Assembly (NCBI GenBank): GCA_944381935.1
Contig: CALWMN010000002.1
Span: 186,001-250,000 of the forward strand
Direction: 5' to 3'
DNA from: an uncultured Mediterraneibacter sp.
Lineage (GTDB): Bacteria > Bacillota > Clostridia > Lachnospirales > Lachnospiraceae
DNA: 64,000 nucleotides
A program made the translations under genes and the position numbers. Below the pieces are notes generated by a model. The model had not been told where the DNA came from. It saw only the letters and a list, made by a program, of their open reading frames with translations, and ran no database searches. How positions within the stretch are numbered: position 1 is the first letter of the stretch; each line of letters starts with the position of its first letter. Below are positions 24,083-33,833 of the stretch, in pieces.

Positions 24083-25963
24083 CTAACTGGCTTTGACTTC
24101 CCGCCACAATTCGTTGTAAAGCGCTTCGTACTTATCTCCGAGGAACTGGTATGTCTCACAGTTTTCCAGTTCAGAGTCGTCGGGAAATGCGATCGGACTG
24201 TTGCGGAGCGCTTCATCTTCAATCAGTTCCCGTCCCGCTGTGTTCGGGATGGAGTAGGTAATATAGTCGAAGTTCATCTTGGCAATATCGGGACGGCAGA
24301 GGAAGTTGAGGAAAGCTTCCGCATTTTCTTTGTGCTGCGCATTCTTCGGGATTACCCAGGAATCAATCCACAGATTGGACCCCTCTTTTGGGATCACATA
24401 CTCCAGGTCAGGATTCTCCATCTGGCAGTAGATCGCTTCACCGGAATAGATGACGCCTATGGCGGCCTCGTTGCCGATCATCTTGTCGCGTACCTGGTCG
24501 ATGACATACGCCTGGACAAGCGGCTTCTGCTCGATCAGAAGTTCCTTTGCGGCCTGCAGTTCGTCGAGATCTGTTGAGTTCAGCGAGTATCCCAGGTATT
24601 TCAGGGCAACGGCAAAAGCGTCCCGGACGCTGTCCTGCATCAGGATATTGTCCGCATATTTCTCATCCCAGAGGACACCCCAGCTGTCGATCGGCCCATC
24701 AACCATAGATTTGTTATAGAGGATGCCCACTGTACCCCACAGGTAGGGAATCGAATACTTGTTGTCCGGGTCAAACTGGGTGGAGAGTTCCATGTAGGTA
24801 TCCCCGATATATTGAATGTTCGGGATATTGTCAAAGTTGATTTCTGCCAGGAGGCCATTCTCGATCATCCGCTGGACCATGTAGTCAGAGGGACAGACTA
24901 CATCATAGGCGATGGCGCCGGACTGAACCTTCGGGTACATGATTTCATTTGTCTCAAATTCTTCATAGACAACATCTATCCCGGTTTCCTCCTCAAACAT
25001 GTCGATCGCGTCAGGGTCGAGATAATCCCCCCAGTTGTAGACGATTACCTGGTTGCCGGAGCCTGTCCCGCTGTTGGAACTGTATACAAACCCCCCGATG
25101 ACAATGACAAGAATCATGGCGGCAGGGACAAAGCGGTGGAAAAACATGCGCCAGATCTTCTGAAATGCACCGAAATGCATTCGTCTGGGCGCTTTTTTCT
25201 TGTCCTCCGGCGACATATTGACCAGGAACAGCAGAAGGAGCACTGTCAGGAACATGATGGTAGAGAGGGCATACATCTCCGGTTTGATCCCTTTGCGGAC
25301 CTCGCTGTATATTTTGGTGGAAAGGGTGTCAATGCCGGGACCTTTTGTGAAATGTGTAATGACGAAATCGTCCAGGGACATGGTAAATGCCAGCAAAAAC
25401 CCGGAGAATACCCCCGGCATGATATCGGGAAGGACAACCTTAAAAAAAGCATATACCGGCGAAGCGCCAAGATCAAGGGCAGCTTCATAGGTGCTCTTGC
25501 TTGTCTGCTTCAGCTTTGGCGTCACGCTTAAGATCACATAGGGGATATTGAAGGTAATGTGCGCCAGAAGGATTGTGGTAAAACCCAGTGTAAAGCGGAA
25601 CGCAATAAAGAGCAGCATAAGCGAGATGCCGGTCACGATATCCGCGTTCAGCATGGGGATATTCGTGACGCCCATCAGCAGCGTGCGCATGCGCGCGCCC
25701 ATCGCCTGTATGCCGATGGCAGCGGCAGTGCCGACCAGGGTGGCGATCAGGGCAGACAGAAGCGCGATGATGAGTGTTGTGTACAGCGCGTTCATGATAT
25801 CGTCATTCTGAAAGAGTTGTATATACCATTTCCCGGTGAATCCGCCCCATCTGGAACGGGTTTTTGTATTGTTAAATGAAAGCACCATCAAGGTAAGGAT
25901 TGGCGCATAGAGAATTACGAAGATAAGAAACAGATATATCTTCTTAGCTGCATTTCTGATCAA
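24083..25963 (-). CDS. potCD: Fused polyamine ABC transporter permease and binding protein (PotC-PotD)
   Basis: The 626-residue fusion joins two normally separate proteins. Residues 1-265 are a PotC-type permease with six membrane segments and the EAA loop (TYEAALDLGASPVYAFFKVV). A further membrane segment at about 280-300 (AAMILVIVIGGFVYSS) tethers a PotD-type spermidine/putrescine-binding domain (VIVYNWGDYLDPDAIDMFEE, later GVIYSGEAIY and WIDSWVIPKNAQ). The binding protein thus needs no signal peptide or lipid anchor. The start is TTG 25963, overlapping the potB stop as TTGA, with GGGGAGGG nine bases before it. With PotA and PotB this makes a complete importer. Confidence 0.93.
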   Translation of the reverse strand: MIRNAAKKIYLFLIFVILYAPILTLMVLSFNNTKTRSRWGGFTGKWYIQLFQNDDIMNALYTTLIIALLSALIATLVGTAAAIGIQAMGARMRTLLMGVTNIPMLNADIVTGISLMLLFIAFRFTLGFTTILLAHITFNIPYVILSVTPKLKQTSKSTYEAALDLGASPVYAFFKVVLPDIMPGVFSGFLLAFTMSLDDFVITHFTKGPGIDTLSTKIYSEVRKGIKPEMYALSTIMFLTVLLLLFLVNMSPEDKKKAPRRMHFGAFQKIWRMFFHRFVPAAMILVIVIGGFVYSSNSGTGSGNQVIVYNWGDYLDPDAIDMFEEETGIDVVYEEFETNEIMYPKVQSGAIAYDVVCPSDYMVQRMIENGLLAEINFDNIPNIQYIGDTYMELSTQFDPDNKYSIPYLWGTVGILYNKSMVDGPIDSWGVLWDEKYADNILMQDSVRDAFAVALKYLGYSLNSTDLDELQAAKELLIEQKPLVQAYVIDQVRDKMIGNEAAIGVIYSGEAIYCQMENPDLEYVIPKEGSNLWIDSWVIPKNAQHKENAEAFLNFLCRPDIAKMNFDYITYSIPNTAGRELIEDEALRNSPIAFPDDSELENCETYQFLGDKYEALYNELWREVKAS

Positions 25964-26775
25964 AACGCTGTTCCCTCCCCATCTTTATCATATTTGGCGA
26001 TAAGCGCCATACTCGCAATGATGAAAATCATCAGCACAAGAGACAGCCCTGAGCCTGTGTGCCAGTTGCTCCCCTGTTTAAATTCCTGCTCGATCACATT
26101 CCCGATGAGCAGGATCTTGCTTCCGCCCAGCAGGTCCGAGATCACAAACGTTGTGAGCGCAGGAACAAACACCATCGTTATGCCGCTTATGATGCCGGGT
26201 ATGCTCAGGGGAAGGATAATCTGCGTAAAAGTCTGCAGCCCGTTTGCCCCGAGGTCACGGGCCGCGCAGATCACATCCTGGTCGATTTTGGAGAGCACGT
26301 TATAAATCGGCAGCACCATAAACGGAAGGAAATTATAAACCATACCGAGCACGATCGCGGCAGGTGTATTGATCAGGGACTGCTCCGGCAGATGAAAAAA
26401 GGAGAGGACGCTGTTAATTACACCGTTTTTTTCCAAAAGGGTCTGCCATGCCAGTGTGCGGAGAAGAAAGTTCATCCACATGGGAAGAATGAAAATCAGT
26501 ACAATAAAACTTGTCTGGTTGACCTGTTTCTCCGAGAGGATCATGGCAAGCGGATAGGCAAGGACCAGGCAGATCACGGTGCTGACCAGCGACAGAAAGA
26601 GGGCAAGGCCGAGCGCTTTGAGATTCTCAGGCTGAGCCATCATGGCAAGGTTGTCAAGCGTGAAGGTTCCCCCGGTTGTGGTAAGCCCGTAGTATACGAT
26701 CATAAGCAGCGGGATAATGATAAAGGATACAGCCCAGAAAAGGTAGGGGTCTGTCAGTAATTTTCTACTCTTCAA
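25960..26775 (-). CDS. potB: Spermidine/putrescine ABC transporter permease PotB
   Basis: The 271-residue inner-membrane permease has about six transmembrane segments (first [18 protein letters not shown]) and the EAA loop [20 protein letters not shown] that contacts the ATPase. The start chosen is TTG 26775, because GGAGG at 26785-26789 is nine bases upstream and the protein then begins [13 protein letters not shown] as is usual in PotB. An ATG at 26793 would add six residues and is the alternative. It overlaps the end of potA. Confidence 0.92.
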   Translation of the reverse strand: MKSRKLLTDPYLFWAVSFIIIPLLMIVYYGLTTTGGTFTLDNLAMMAQPENLKALGLALFLSLVSTVICLVLAYPLAMILSEKQVNQTSFIVLIFILPMWMNFLLRTLAWQTLLEKNGVINSVLSFFHLPEQSLINTPAAIVLGMVYNFLPFMVLPIYNVLSKIDQDVICAARDLGANGLQTFTQIILPLSIPGIISGITMVFVPALTTFVISDLLGGSKILLIGNVIEQEFKQGSNWHTGSGLSLVLMIFIIASMALIAKYDKDGEGTAF

Positions 26776-27838
26776 TTGCAGCCGCCTCCGCATCTTCAGA
26801 TTCCGGTTTCCTCATGATCTGGATGTCAAACGGGTCGACCCGGACGCCGACCTCTGTGCCAACCGGGAACATATCCGTGCTGTGCACGAGCAGTTCATAA
26901 TTGTTGGCAAGGACGTCCATCTCGTAATGAACCCCTTTAAAAATCAGGTTCGTCACAACGCCGTCGATGGTTCCCTCTCCGGGTTTTACCAGGTCGATAT
27001 CCTCCGGGCGTATGACTGCATCCACGGGAGTGTTCCGCCCAAAACCGGTGTCCACGCACTGCCAGATGGAGCCAAGCATTTTGACTACCTTGTCCTCGAC
27101 CATAGTGGCAGGCAGGATGTTGCTGTCCCCGATGAAATCAGCGACAAATGCATTCTGGGGCTCATTGTAGATGTCCTCCGGCGTGCCGATCTGCTGGATA
27201 TATCCCTGGTTCATGACCACAATCGTGTCTGACATCGTGAGAGCCTCCTCCTGGTCATGCGTCACATAGACAAACGTGATGCCAAGTTCATTCTTCAGGC
27301 GGATCAGTTCGTACTGCATATCCTGGCGCAGCTTTAAATCCAGGGCGCCGAGAGGCTCGTCCAGGAGAAGGACCTTCGGTTCGTTGACTATGGCGCGGGC
27401 GATGGCGATACGCTGCTGCTGTCCGCCGCTCAGGGAGTCAGGCGTGCGGTCCCCGTATCCTTCCAGATTGACAAGCTTTAACGCATAGCGGATCTTATCC
27501 CGGATATAGGATTTGGATTTCCCCTTTATCTTAAGGCCGAACGCGATATTCTCGGCGATAGACATATGGGAAAAAAGAGCATATTTCTGGAATACCGTGT
27601 TAAGCTGCCTCTGGTTGGGAGGCAGATGGTTGATGCTCTTCCTGTCAAAAATAATATCGCCGGAATCAGGCGCTTCAAAGCCTCCCAGGATGCGCAGAAG
27701 CGTTGTCTTGCCGCAGCCGCTGGGACCCAGGAGCGTGAGAAACTCATTCTCCCGGATGTAGAGGTTCAGCTTGTCAAGAACGACCGTCTCGTCAAAAGAT
27801 TTTGTAATGTCAACAATGTCAATCAGCTTATTCGACAT
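26765..27838 (-). CDS. potA: Spermidine/putrescine ABC transporter ATPase PotA
   Basis: The 357-residue cytoplasmic ATPase energises the importer. It has Walker [15 protein letters not shown], the signature [14 protein letters not shown], Walker [13 protein letters not shown], the H-loop VTHDQEEAL and a C-terminal TOBE regulatory domain (about 250-345). The start at ATG 27838 follows GGAGGATAG and lies 11 bases inside the end of aroC, so the two are translationally coupled. No separate promoter is apparent. Confidence 0.95.
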   Translation of the reverse strand: MSNKLIDIVDITKSFDETVVLDKLNLYIRENEFLTLLGPSGCGKTTLLRILGGFEAPDSGDIIFDRKSINHLPPNQRQLNTVFQKYALFSHMSIAENIAFGLKIKGKSKSYIRDKIRYALKLVNLEGYGDRTPDSLSGGQQQRIAIARAIVNEPKVLLLDEPLGALDLKLRQDMQYELIRLKNELGITFVYVTHDQEEALTMSDTIVVMNQGYIQQIGTPEDIYNEPQNAFVADFIGDSNILPATMVEDKVVKMLGSIWQCVDTGFGRNTPVDAVIRPEDIDLVKPGEGTIDGVVTNLIFKGVHYEMDVLANNYELLVHSTDMFPVGTEVGVRVDPFDIQIMRKPESEDAEAAAIEE

Positions 27839-28943
27839 TTCTATCCTCCGTATAAACCTTCTTAATATAATCGATCCTTGAAGACATATTCTGTAAAAGC
27901 AGGTCGGCGAGCGTGACCGCAGTCATGGATTCAATGACGACGACAGCACGGGGGACGATCACAGGATCATGTCTCCCGCGGACTGTGATATCAATATTCT
28001 CCCCGGATTCATTTACAGTGTGCTGCGTACGGGAGATGGATGAGGTGGGTTTTATGGCCGCACGCAAAATCAGCCTGGACCCGTCGCTCATGCCCCCGAG
28101 TGTCCCGCCGGCATGATTGGATTCTTTGTATATTTTCCCGTCCTTTATGCGGAAAGGATCATTGTTCCTGCTTCCGGTAGAAGCCGGGGCGCCAAAACCG
28201 TCGCCGATTTCCACACCTTTTACTGCGCCCACCGACATGACCGCCTGGGCAAGAAGCGCATCCAGCTTATCAAAGACCGGCTCCCCGAGACCCACAGGGA
28301 GATGATCTGCCACACATTCTACAATGCCTCCGCAGGAGTCCTGTTCTGACATAAGCCCGGCAACATACTGCGCCGCTTCCGTGGCCGTCTGGTTATTCGG
28401 CATGTAGAAGCTGTTCTCCATGATTTCAGAGTACCGGTATTCGTTTTCGGAAACCGTGCAGGGACCGATTGCTTTCGTATAAGCACGGACAGTAATGCCA
28501 AGCTCAGACAGCAGTTTCGATGCGATCGCACCGGCAGCGACCCTCCCGATCGTCTCACGCCCGGAGGAACGTCCGCCTCCCCTGTAATCCCGGAAACCGT
28601 ATTTTTCCTTAAACGAATAGTCCGCATGCCCGGGACGGAAGGAGACGGCAATGTTCCCATAGTCGCGGGAACGCTGGTCCTGGTTGCGCACGAGCAGGGA
28701 GATGGGGGTCCCGGTTGTTTTCCCCTCGAAGACGCCGGATAAGATCTCAACCGTATCTGTCTCATTGCGTTTTGTCGTATATTTACTTTGCCCAGGCCTT
28801 CTCCTGTCAAGGAAAGCCTGGATATCCTGTTCCGCAAGGGATATGCCTGCGGGACAGCCGTCAACCACAGCACCGACAGCCGGTCCGTGGGATTCCCCCC
28901 AGGTTGTGATCCTGAAAATTTTGCCATATGAGGAACCGCTCAT
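27828..28943 (-). CDS. aroC: Chorismate synthase
   Basis: The 371-residue FMN-dependent enzyme completes the shikimate pathway by converting EPSP to chorismate. Signatures are [47 protein letters not shown] and [15 protein letters not shown]. The start is ATG 28943, with AAAGGAGTG at 28950-28958; the upstream in-frame GTG is part of the leader. It is the first gene of an aroC-potA-potB-potCD transcript driven from 28987-29015. Confidence 0.96.
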   Translation of the reverse strand: MSGSSYGKIFRITTWGESHGPAVGAVVDGCPAGISLAEQDIQAFLDRRRPGQSKYTTKRNETDTVEILSGVFEGKTTGTPISLLVRNQDQRSRDYGNIAVSFRPGHADYSFKEKYGFRDYRGGGRSSGRETIGRVAAGAIASKLLSELGITVRAYTKAIGPCTVSENEYRYSEIMENSFYMPNNQTATEAAQYVAGLMSEQDSCGGIVECVADHLPVGLGEPVFDKLDALLAQAVMSVGAVKGVEIGDGFGAPASTGSRNNDPFRIKDGKIYKESNHAGGTLGGMSDGSRLILRAAIKPTSSISRTQHTVNESGENIDITVRGRHDPVIVPRAVVVIESMTAVTLADLLLQNMSSRIDYIKKVYTEDRNVE

Positions 28944-28986
28944 AGAAAACACTCCTTTCACTGTCTGTACATAAACATATTATACA

Positions 28987-29015
28987 ATTATATAGGAAGA
29001 AACCCGGGCATGCAA
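28987..29015 (-). promoter_or_regulatory. Promoter of the aroC-pot operon
   Basis: On the minus strand TTGCAT (29010-29015) and TATAAT (28987-28992) are separated by 17 bases, 44 bases before the aroC start codon. Confidence 0.8.
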
Positions 29016-29124
29016 CAAAAAGTACTTTTTAAATTTATTTTGAAATAAGAATAGACTGTACAATTGAGATGTTTCGTAATATAATGTTGTCTGAATACTG
29101 GAAAAGGAGAGGGATATATACAAG

Positions 29125-30948
29125 ATGAGTGACAAGGAACAGAAAAGATCCAATGTTGATACCTCGGATGAACTCAGCAGTTTACACGACAGTGCAGATG
29201 AGCAGAATGTATATACCGATAAGATAGACGAATCCCGTCAGGTCCAAAAAGAAAAAGCTGCCAAAGGGGGCGGGCCGGAGAAAGAAGAAGTTTCCCGGGA
29301 GAGTGAACCGGAGGAGGAAGAAACCCCGGAAGAAGAGGGGGAGCAGGAAGAAGAGATTTCCGGCGGGGATGAACCGGAGGAAGAAGATTCCGATGAGGAC
29401 GGGGAAGAAGCCGATGAAGAGATCATGGAAGATGACGATATGCAAGAGGAAGACATCGCCGATGAAATACTGGATGAGGGTGGGGCGGATGAGATGCCTG
29501 CAAAGAAGAAAAAGATCAGAAAAAGAAGGGGAAGACGAAATAAGAAACAAAAGAAAAACTGGGGGAAAAAACCCTGGATTATCGCGGGCAGCATAGTCGG
29601 AGCGCTGGCGCTGGTTTACTTGGGGATTTCCGCGTTTTTTATGGGGCATTTCTATATCAATACGACAATTAACGGCAAAGACTTTTCCGGAAAAGCCGCT
29701 TCTGATGTAGAGGATTACATGAAGCAGCAAGTCAAGGGATATGAACTGAAGATCATTGAGCAGAATCAGGAGTCGGATGTGATAAAAGGATCGGATATTT
29801 CCCTTACATACAAGGAAAACTCCGATATTGAGAAGGCGCTGGAGGCGCAGAACCCTCTTCTGTGGCCAAAGGCTTTCTTTGGCGCGACGTCTGCCAACGT
29901 AACCGTTGAGGTGGGATATGATGAAGCGGCATTGAATGAAAAGATACAGTCGGTGAAAGCAGTTACGCAGGAACAGACAGAACCGGCTTCCGCTTATCCG
30001 AAATTTGACGGAGAATCTTTTGTTGTGGAGCCGGAGGTGTACGGGACAGCGGTAAACATGGAAGCGTTTACGGAAAAAGTGACACAGTACATCACAGAGT
30101 TTAAGAGTGAGCTTAATATGATGGAGGAAGAGTGTTATGTAATGCCCAAATATACTTCCGAGTCCCCGGAGGTACAGGAAGCATGCGACGCCATGAATGA
30201 ATACTGCAAGGCAAGCATCACGTATACGATGGATGAAAATGTAGTTGTGGATAAGCAGTTGATTTCCACATGGCTGAAATACGATGACAATATGCAGGTG
30301 AGCCTTAACGAGGATGCCGTCCGGGAATGGATGAGAGAGTTCGGCAAGACATATGATACGGTCGGGAAGACAAGGACGATCACAACTCCGAACGGCAAGA
30401 CCGCGGAGGTTTCAGGAGGTACGTATGGATGGTCTGTGGACGAAGCCTCTGAGACGAAAACGCTGATCGAGAGCATCAAAAAGGGTGAGACAGTAGAGAA
30501 GACTCCCGCATATGAGCAGGAAGCGGCATCTCATTCTGCACAGGACTGGGGAAGCACCTATGTGGAGGTGGACCTGTCAGATCAGTGTATGTGGTATATT
30601 GTAGACGGATCGGTGGCGATGTCTGCAGACGTTGTGACAGGACTTCCGACTCCGGACCGTGCGACGCCGGCGGGTGTGTACTCGATACTGGAGCTTAAAC
30701 GGGATAAAACGCTTGTCGGGGAGACGGACCCGGCAACGGGCGAGCCGATTTATGAAACCCCGGTGTCATATTGGATGAGAGTGACGTGGACAGGGATCGG
30801 ATTCCATGATGCAACGTGGCAGTCTGCGTTCGGAGGCAGCAGATATCAGAGTTATGGATCTCATGGCTGTATCAATATGTCTTACGATGACGCAGCCACT
30901 CTCTATGGGATGCTGAGCGTGGGAACACCGGTTGTCATGCATTATTAG
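29125..30948 (+). CDS. L,D-transpeptidase with acidic cytoplasmic tail
   Basis: The 607-residue membrane-anchored YkuD-type L,D-transpeptidase should cross-link peptidoglycan by 3-3 bonds. Residues 1-130 are extremely Glu/Asp-rich; a Lys/Arg-rich stop sequence (KKKKIRKRRGRRNKKQKKNW) precedes one membrane segment at about 152-173 (WIIAGSIVGALALVYLGISA). Outside are putative peptidoglycan-binding domains (about 180-470) with YGWSVDEASE, then the YkuD domain with the active-site motif SHGCINMSYDDAA near the C-terminus. The charged tail suggests an interaction or regulatory role inside the cell. The start at ATG 29125 follows AAAAGGAGAGGG. tgt follows after 39 bases. Confidence 0.92.
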   Translation: MSDKEQKRSNVDTSDELSSLHDSADEQNVYTDKIDESRQVQKEKAAKGGGPEKEEVSRESEPEEEETPEEEGEQEEEISGGDEPEEEDSDEDGEEADEEIMEDDDMQEEDIADEILDEGGADEMPAKKKKIRKRRGRRNKKQKKNWGKKPWIIAGSIVGALALVYLGISAFFMGHFYINTTINGKDFSGKAASDVEDYMKQQVKGYELKIIEQNQESDVIKGSDISLTYKENSDIEKALEAQNPLLWPKAFFGATSANVTVEVGYDEAALNEKIQSVKAVTQEQTEPASAYPKFDGESFVVEPEVYGTAVNMEAFTEKVTQYITEFKSELNMMEEECYVMPKYTSESPEVQEACDAMNEYCKASITYTMDENVVVDKQLISTWLKYDDNMQVSLNEDAVREWMREFGKTYDTVGKTRTITTPNGKTAEVSGGTYGWSVDEASETKTLIESIKKGETVEKTPAYEQEAASHSAQDWGSTYVEVDLSDQCMWYIVDGSVAMSADVVTGLPTPDRATPAGVYSILELKRDKTLVGETDPATGEPIYETPVSYWMRVTWTGIGFHDATWQSAFGGSRYQSYGSHGCINMSYDDAATLYGMLSVGTPVVMHY

Positions 30949-30987
30949 GAGAAACTTGTCGGAAGAAAGGTATGCAGGAAAGACAAC

Positions 30988-32139
30988 ATGTATGAATTGA
31001 TAAAGAAAGACGGACTGGCGAAAAGGGGGAGGCTCCATACGGTCCATGGGACGATCGAGACGCCTGTGTTCATGAATGTGGGGACTGCCGCGGCAATAAA
31101 AGGGGCTGTGTCCACGGACGACCTCCGCCGGATTAAGACACAGGTGGAGCTGTCCAATACGTACCATCTCCATGTCCGCCCGGGAGACGAGATCGTAAAG
31201 AAGCTCGGGGGACTCCGCAAATTTATGAACTGGGATAAGCCTGTCCTTACAGATTCAGGCGGATTCCAGGTGTTTTCCCTGGCATCTCTGAGGAAGATAA
31301 AGGAAGAGGGGGTCCACTTTCATTCCCATGTGGATGGGCGGAAGATCTTCATGGGTCCGGAGGAGAGCATGCAGATACAGTCCAATCTGGCGTCCACGAT
31401 CGCTATGGCATTTGATGAATGCCCGCCCAGCGTGGCAGATAAAAAGTATATTGCGGATTCCGTGTCGAGGACGACAAGATGGCTGAAGCGGTGTAAAGCT
31501 GAGATGGGCCGTCTCAATTCTCTGCCGGATACGATCAATCCCAGCCAGATGCTCTTTGGGATCAACCAGGGCGGCGTGTATGAAGACATCCGTATTGCCC
31601 ATGCACAGCAGATAGCAGAGCTTGACCTGGATGGATATGCGGTCGGGGGACTTGCCGTCGGGGAGAGCCATGAAGAGATGTACCGTATCCTGGACGCTGT
31701 GGTGGGGCATCTGCCGGAGGATAAACCAACCTACCTTATGGGTGTGGGAACGCCGGCAAATATACTGGAGGCAGTGGACAGGGGCGTAGATTTTTTTGAC
31801 TGTGTTTACCCGACAAGAAATGGGAGACATGGACATGTGTATACGAATCACGGCAAGATGAATCTGTTCAACGCCAGATATGAGCTGGATGACAGGCCGA
31901 TTGAAGAAGGCTGCGGCTGCCCCGCGTGCATAAGCTACAGCAGGGCGTATATCCGCCATCTGCTGAAAGCCAGGGAGATGCTCGGCATGCGTCTGTGCGT
32001 ACTCCATAATCTGTATTTTTATAATACCATGATGGAGGAAATCCGTTCCGCTATAGAGGCAGGGGACTATAAGGCTTATAAAAAGAAAAAACTGGAAGGC
32101 ATGGCAGGATCAGTACCGGGCCGCCTGGAGGAAAAATAA
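30988..32139 (+). CDS. tgt: Queuine/preQ1 tRNA-guanine transglycosylase
   Basis: The 383-residue enzyme exchanges G34 of Asp, Asn, His and Tyr tRNAs for preQ1. Key features are the nucleophile region VLTDSGGFQVFSLA, the base pocket FGINQGGVYEDIR and GLAVGESHEEMY, VDFFDCVYPTRNGRHG, and a zinc site CGCPACISYSRAYIRHL. It is followed by yajC, the usual bacterial arrangement. The start is ATG 30988 after GAAAGGTATGCAGGAAAG. Confidence 0.96.
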   Translation: MYELIKKDGLAKRGRLHTVHGTIETPVFMNVGTAAAIKGAVSTDDLRRIKTQVELSNTYHLHVRPGDEIVKKLGGLRKFMNWDKPVLTDSGGFQVFSLASLRKIKEEGVHFHSHVDGRKIFMGPEESMQIQSNLASTIAMAFDECPPSVADKKYIADSVSRTTRWLKRCKAEMGRLNSLPDTINPSQMLFGINQGGVYEDIRIAHAQQIAELDLDGYAVGGLAVGESHEEMYRILDAVVGHLPEDKPTYLMGVGTPANILEAVDRGVDFFDCVYPTRNGRHGHVYTNHGKMNLFNARYELDDRPIEEGCGCPACISYSRAYIRHLLKAREMLGMRLCVLHNLYFYNTMMEEIRSAIEAGDYKAYKKKKLEGMAGSVPGRLEEK

Positions 32140-32197
32140 GGACATGCTTATGGGGCGGGCAGGGCATCCCCATCAGGGCAAAAATTTCTAAAAAGCC

Positions 32198-32226
32198 TTG
32201 AAGAATCCGGTATTTTTGTGTATAGT
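32198..32226 (+). promoter_or_regulatory. Promoter of yajC
   Basis: TTGAAG (32198-32203), a 17-base spacer, then TATAGT (32221-32226), 42 bases before the yajC start codon. Confidence 0.7.
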
Positions 32227-32267
32227 ATTCTTATTGCGGAACATAACGAGTTAGGAGGAAATACAAT

Positions 32268-32543
32268 ATGGATATGGTTGGTATTATCGTGCTTTATGCC
32301 GTTGTTATTGGTGGTATGTGGTTTCTGTTGATGCGCCCCCAGAAAAAGGAGCAGAAGCGCATCCAGGCGATGCTTTCCACGATGGAGGTCGGAGATACCG
32401 CTCTGACTACAAGCGGATTTTACGGTGTGATCATAGATATTACAGATGATGATGTGATCGTAGAATTTGGAAATAATAAGAATTGCCGTATACCGATGCA
32501 GAAATCGGCGATCGCTCAGATTGAAAAGCCAAATGCCGAATAA
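32268..32543 (+). CDS. yajC: Preprotein translocase subunit YajC
   Basis: The 91-residue accessory protein associates with SecDF-YidC. One N-terminal membrane segment (VGIIVLYAVVIGGMWFLLM) is followed by RPQKKEQKRIQAM and the soluble GDTALTTSGFYGVIIDI. The start at ATG 32268 follows TAGGAGGAAATAC. It has its own promoter and terminator, so it forms a single-gene unit. Confidence 0.94.
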   Translation: MDMVGIIVLYAVVIGGMWFLLMRPQKKEQKRIQAMLSTMEVGDTALTTSGFYGVIIDITDDDVIVEFGNNKNCRIPMQKSAIAQIEKPNAE

Positions 32544-32556
32544 AATGGGCAGGGAA

Positions 32557-32589
32557 ACCGGGAGACAGGAGTGTCTTCCGGTTTTTTTA
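32557..32589 (+). terminator. Terminator after yajC
   Basis: ACCGGGAGACA (32557-32567) pairs with TGTCTTCCGGT (32572-32582) with one mismatch, followed by seven T. Confidence 0.88.
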
Positions 32590-32618
32590 GAGTGCCCTCT
32601 GATTTTTGGGCGAAATAC

Positions 32619-32647
32619 TTGAAAGATGCCCGGAAATGCGGTATGAT
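32619..32647 (+). promoter_or_regulatory. Promoter of the leuB-ilvD-ilvB operon
   Basis: TTGAAA (32619-32624), a 17-base spacer, then TATGAT (32642-32647), 39 bases upstream of leuB. No T-box or attenuator is seen between the promoter and the gene. Confidence 0.75.
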
Positions 32648-32686
32648 TAAAACTAGTATTTTTTACATTTGGAAGGATGAGTTGAC

Positions 32687-33772
32687 ATGGAAATGAAGAT
32701 CGGAGTAATCAAGGGGGATGGGATCGGCCCGGAGATCGTGGATGAGGCGGTAAAGGTCCTCAATAAGATCGCTGAAGTGTACGGACATTCCTTTTCCTAT
32801 ACCCAGCTTTTGATGGGAGGGGCATCCATTGATGCAAACGGAGTCCCGCTTACAGACGAGACGCTTCAGGCGGCAAAGGAGTGCGGCGCCGTGCTTATGG
32901 GTTCGATCGGAGGGGACGCAAAAACATCGCCCTGGTATAAGCTTGAGCCGTCCAGGCGCCCTGAGGCAGGGCTGCTGGCGCTGCGCAAGGGGCTGAATCT
33001 GTTTGCGAACCTAAGACCGGCCGTTCTCTATGAAGAACTGAAGGGGGCATGCCCTCTCAAAGAAGAGATTGCGGACAGGGGATTTGACATGATGATCATG
33101 CGGGAACTGACAGGGGGACTGTATTTCGGAAAACGCAGTACGCAGGAGGAGGACGGAGTCCTGACTGCCAGGGATGAGCTGGCCTATAACGAGAATGAGA
33201 TACGAAGGATTGCGAAACGCGGATTTGACATAGCAATGAAGAGAAGGAAGAAAGTAACCAGTGTCGACAAGGCGAACGTGCTGGATTCTTCCCGGTTATG
33301 GAGAAAAGTGGTGGAAGAGACCGCGAAAGATTATCCGGAAGTGGCACTGGAGCACATGCTTGTGGACAATTGTGCCATGCAGCTGGTGAAAGACCCGGCA
33401 CAGTTTGACGTGATTCTGACAGAGAATATGTTCGGGGATATTTTGTCCGATGAGGCAAGTATGGTCACGGGCTCTATCGGGATGCTGGCGTCTGCAAGCC
33501 TGAATGAGACAAAATTCGGCCTGTATGAACCAAGCGGCGGATCTGCGCCGGATATCGCGGGCAAGGGGATTGCAAACCCGATTGCAACGATCCTTTCCGC
33601 GGCAATGATGCTGCGGTACTCGTTCGACCTTGACAGGGAAGCACAGGCTGTGGAAACGGCAGTAGAAAAGACGCTCAGGGACGGTTACAGGACGGCAGAT
33701 ATCATGTCCGAAGGAAAGACGCAAGTCGGAACGAAAGAGATCGGGGACAGGATCTGCTCTTATATCGTATAA
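32687..33772 (+). CDS. leuB: 3-isopropylmalate dehydrogenase
   Basis: The 361-residue NAD-dependent decarboxylating dehydrogenase of leucine synthesis has the N-terminal [15 protein letters not shown], the substrate arginines in [47 protein letters not shown], and the metal aspartates in [32 protein letters not shown] gives the NAD site. leuA and leuCD are not in the window. Start at ATG 32687 after GGAAGGATGAG; ATG 32693 is possible. Confidence 0.95.
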   Translation: MEMKIGVIKGDGIGPEIVDEAVKVLNKIAEVYGHSFSYTQLLMGGASIDANGVPLTDETLQAAKECGAVLMGSIGGDAKTSPWYKLEPSRRPEAGLLALRKGLNLFANLRPAVLYEELKGACPLKEEIADRGFDMMIMRELTGGLYFGKRSTQEEDGVLTARDELAYNENEIRRIAKRGFDIAMKRRKKVTSVDKANVLDSSRLWRKVVEETAKDYPEVALEHMLVDNCAMQLVKDPAQFDVILTENMFGDILSDEASMVTGSIGMLASASLNETKFGLYEPSGGSAPDIAGKGIANPIATILSAAMMLRYSFDLDREAQAVETAVEKTLRDGYRTADIMSEGKTQVGTKEIGDRICSYIV

Positions 33773-33833
33773 ACGGGAGCAGTTATATCGGATATTTACA
33801 GGAAACCAGGAGAAACCGGAGAGGAGATTGGAA

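Noticed and set aside
29040..29085. A promoter for the L,D-transpeptidase gene using TTGAGA and TATAAT
   Set aside because: The boxes are only 10 bases apart; a promoter must exist here but could not be assigned.
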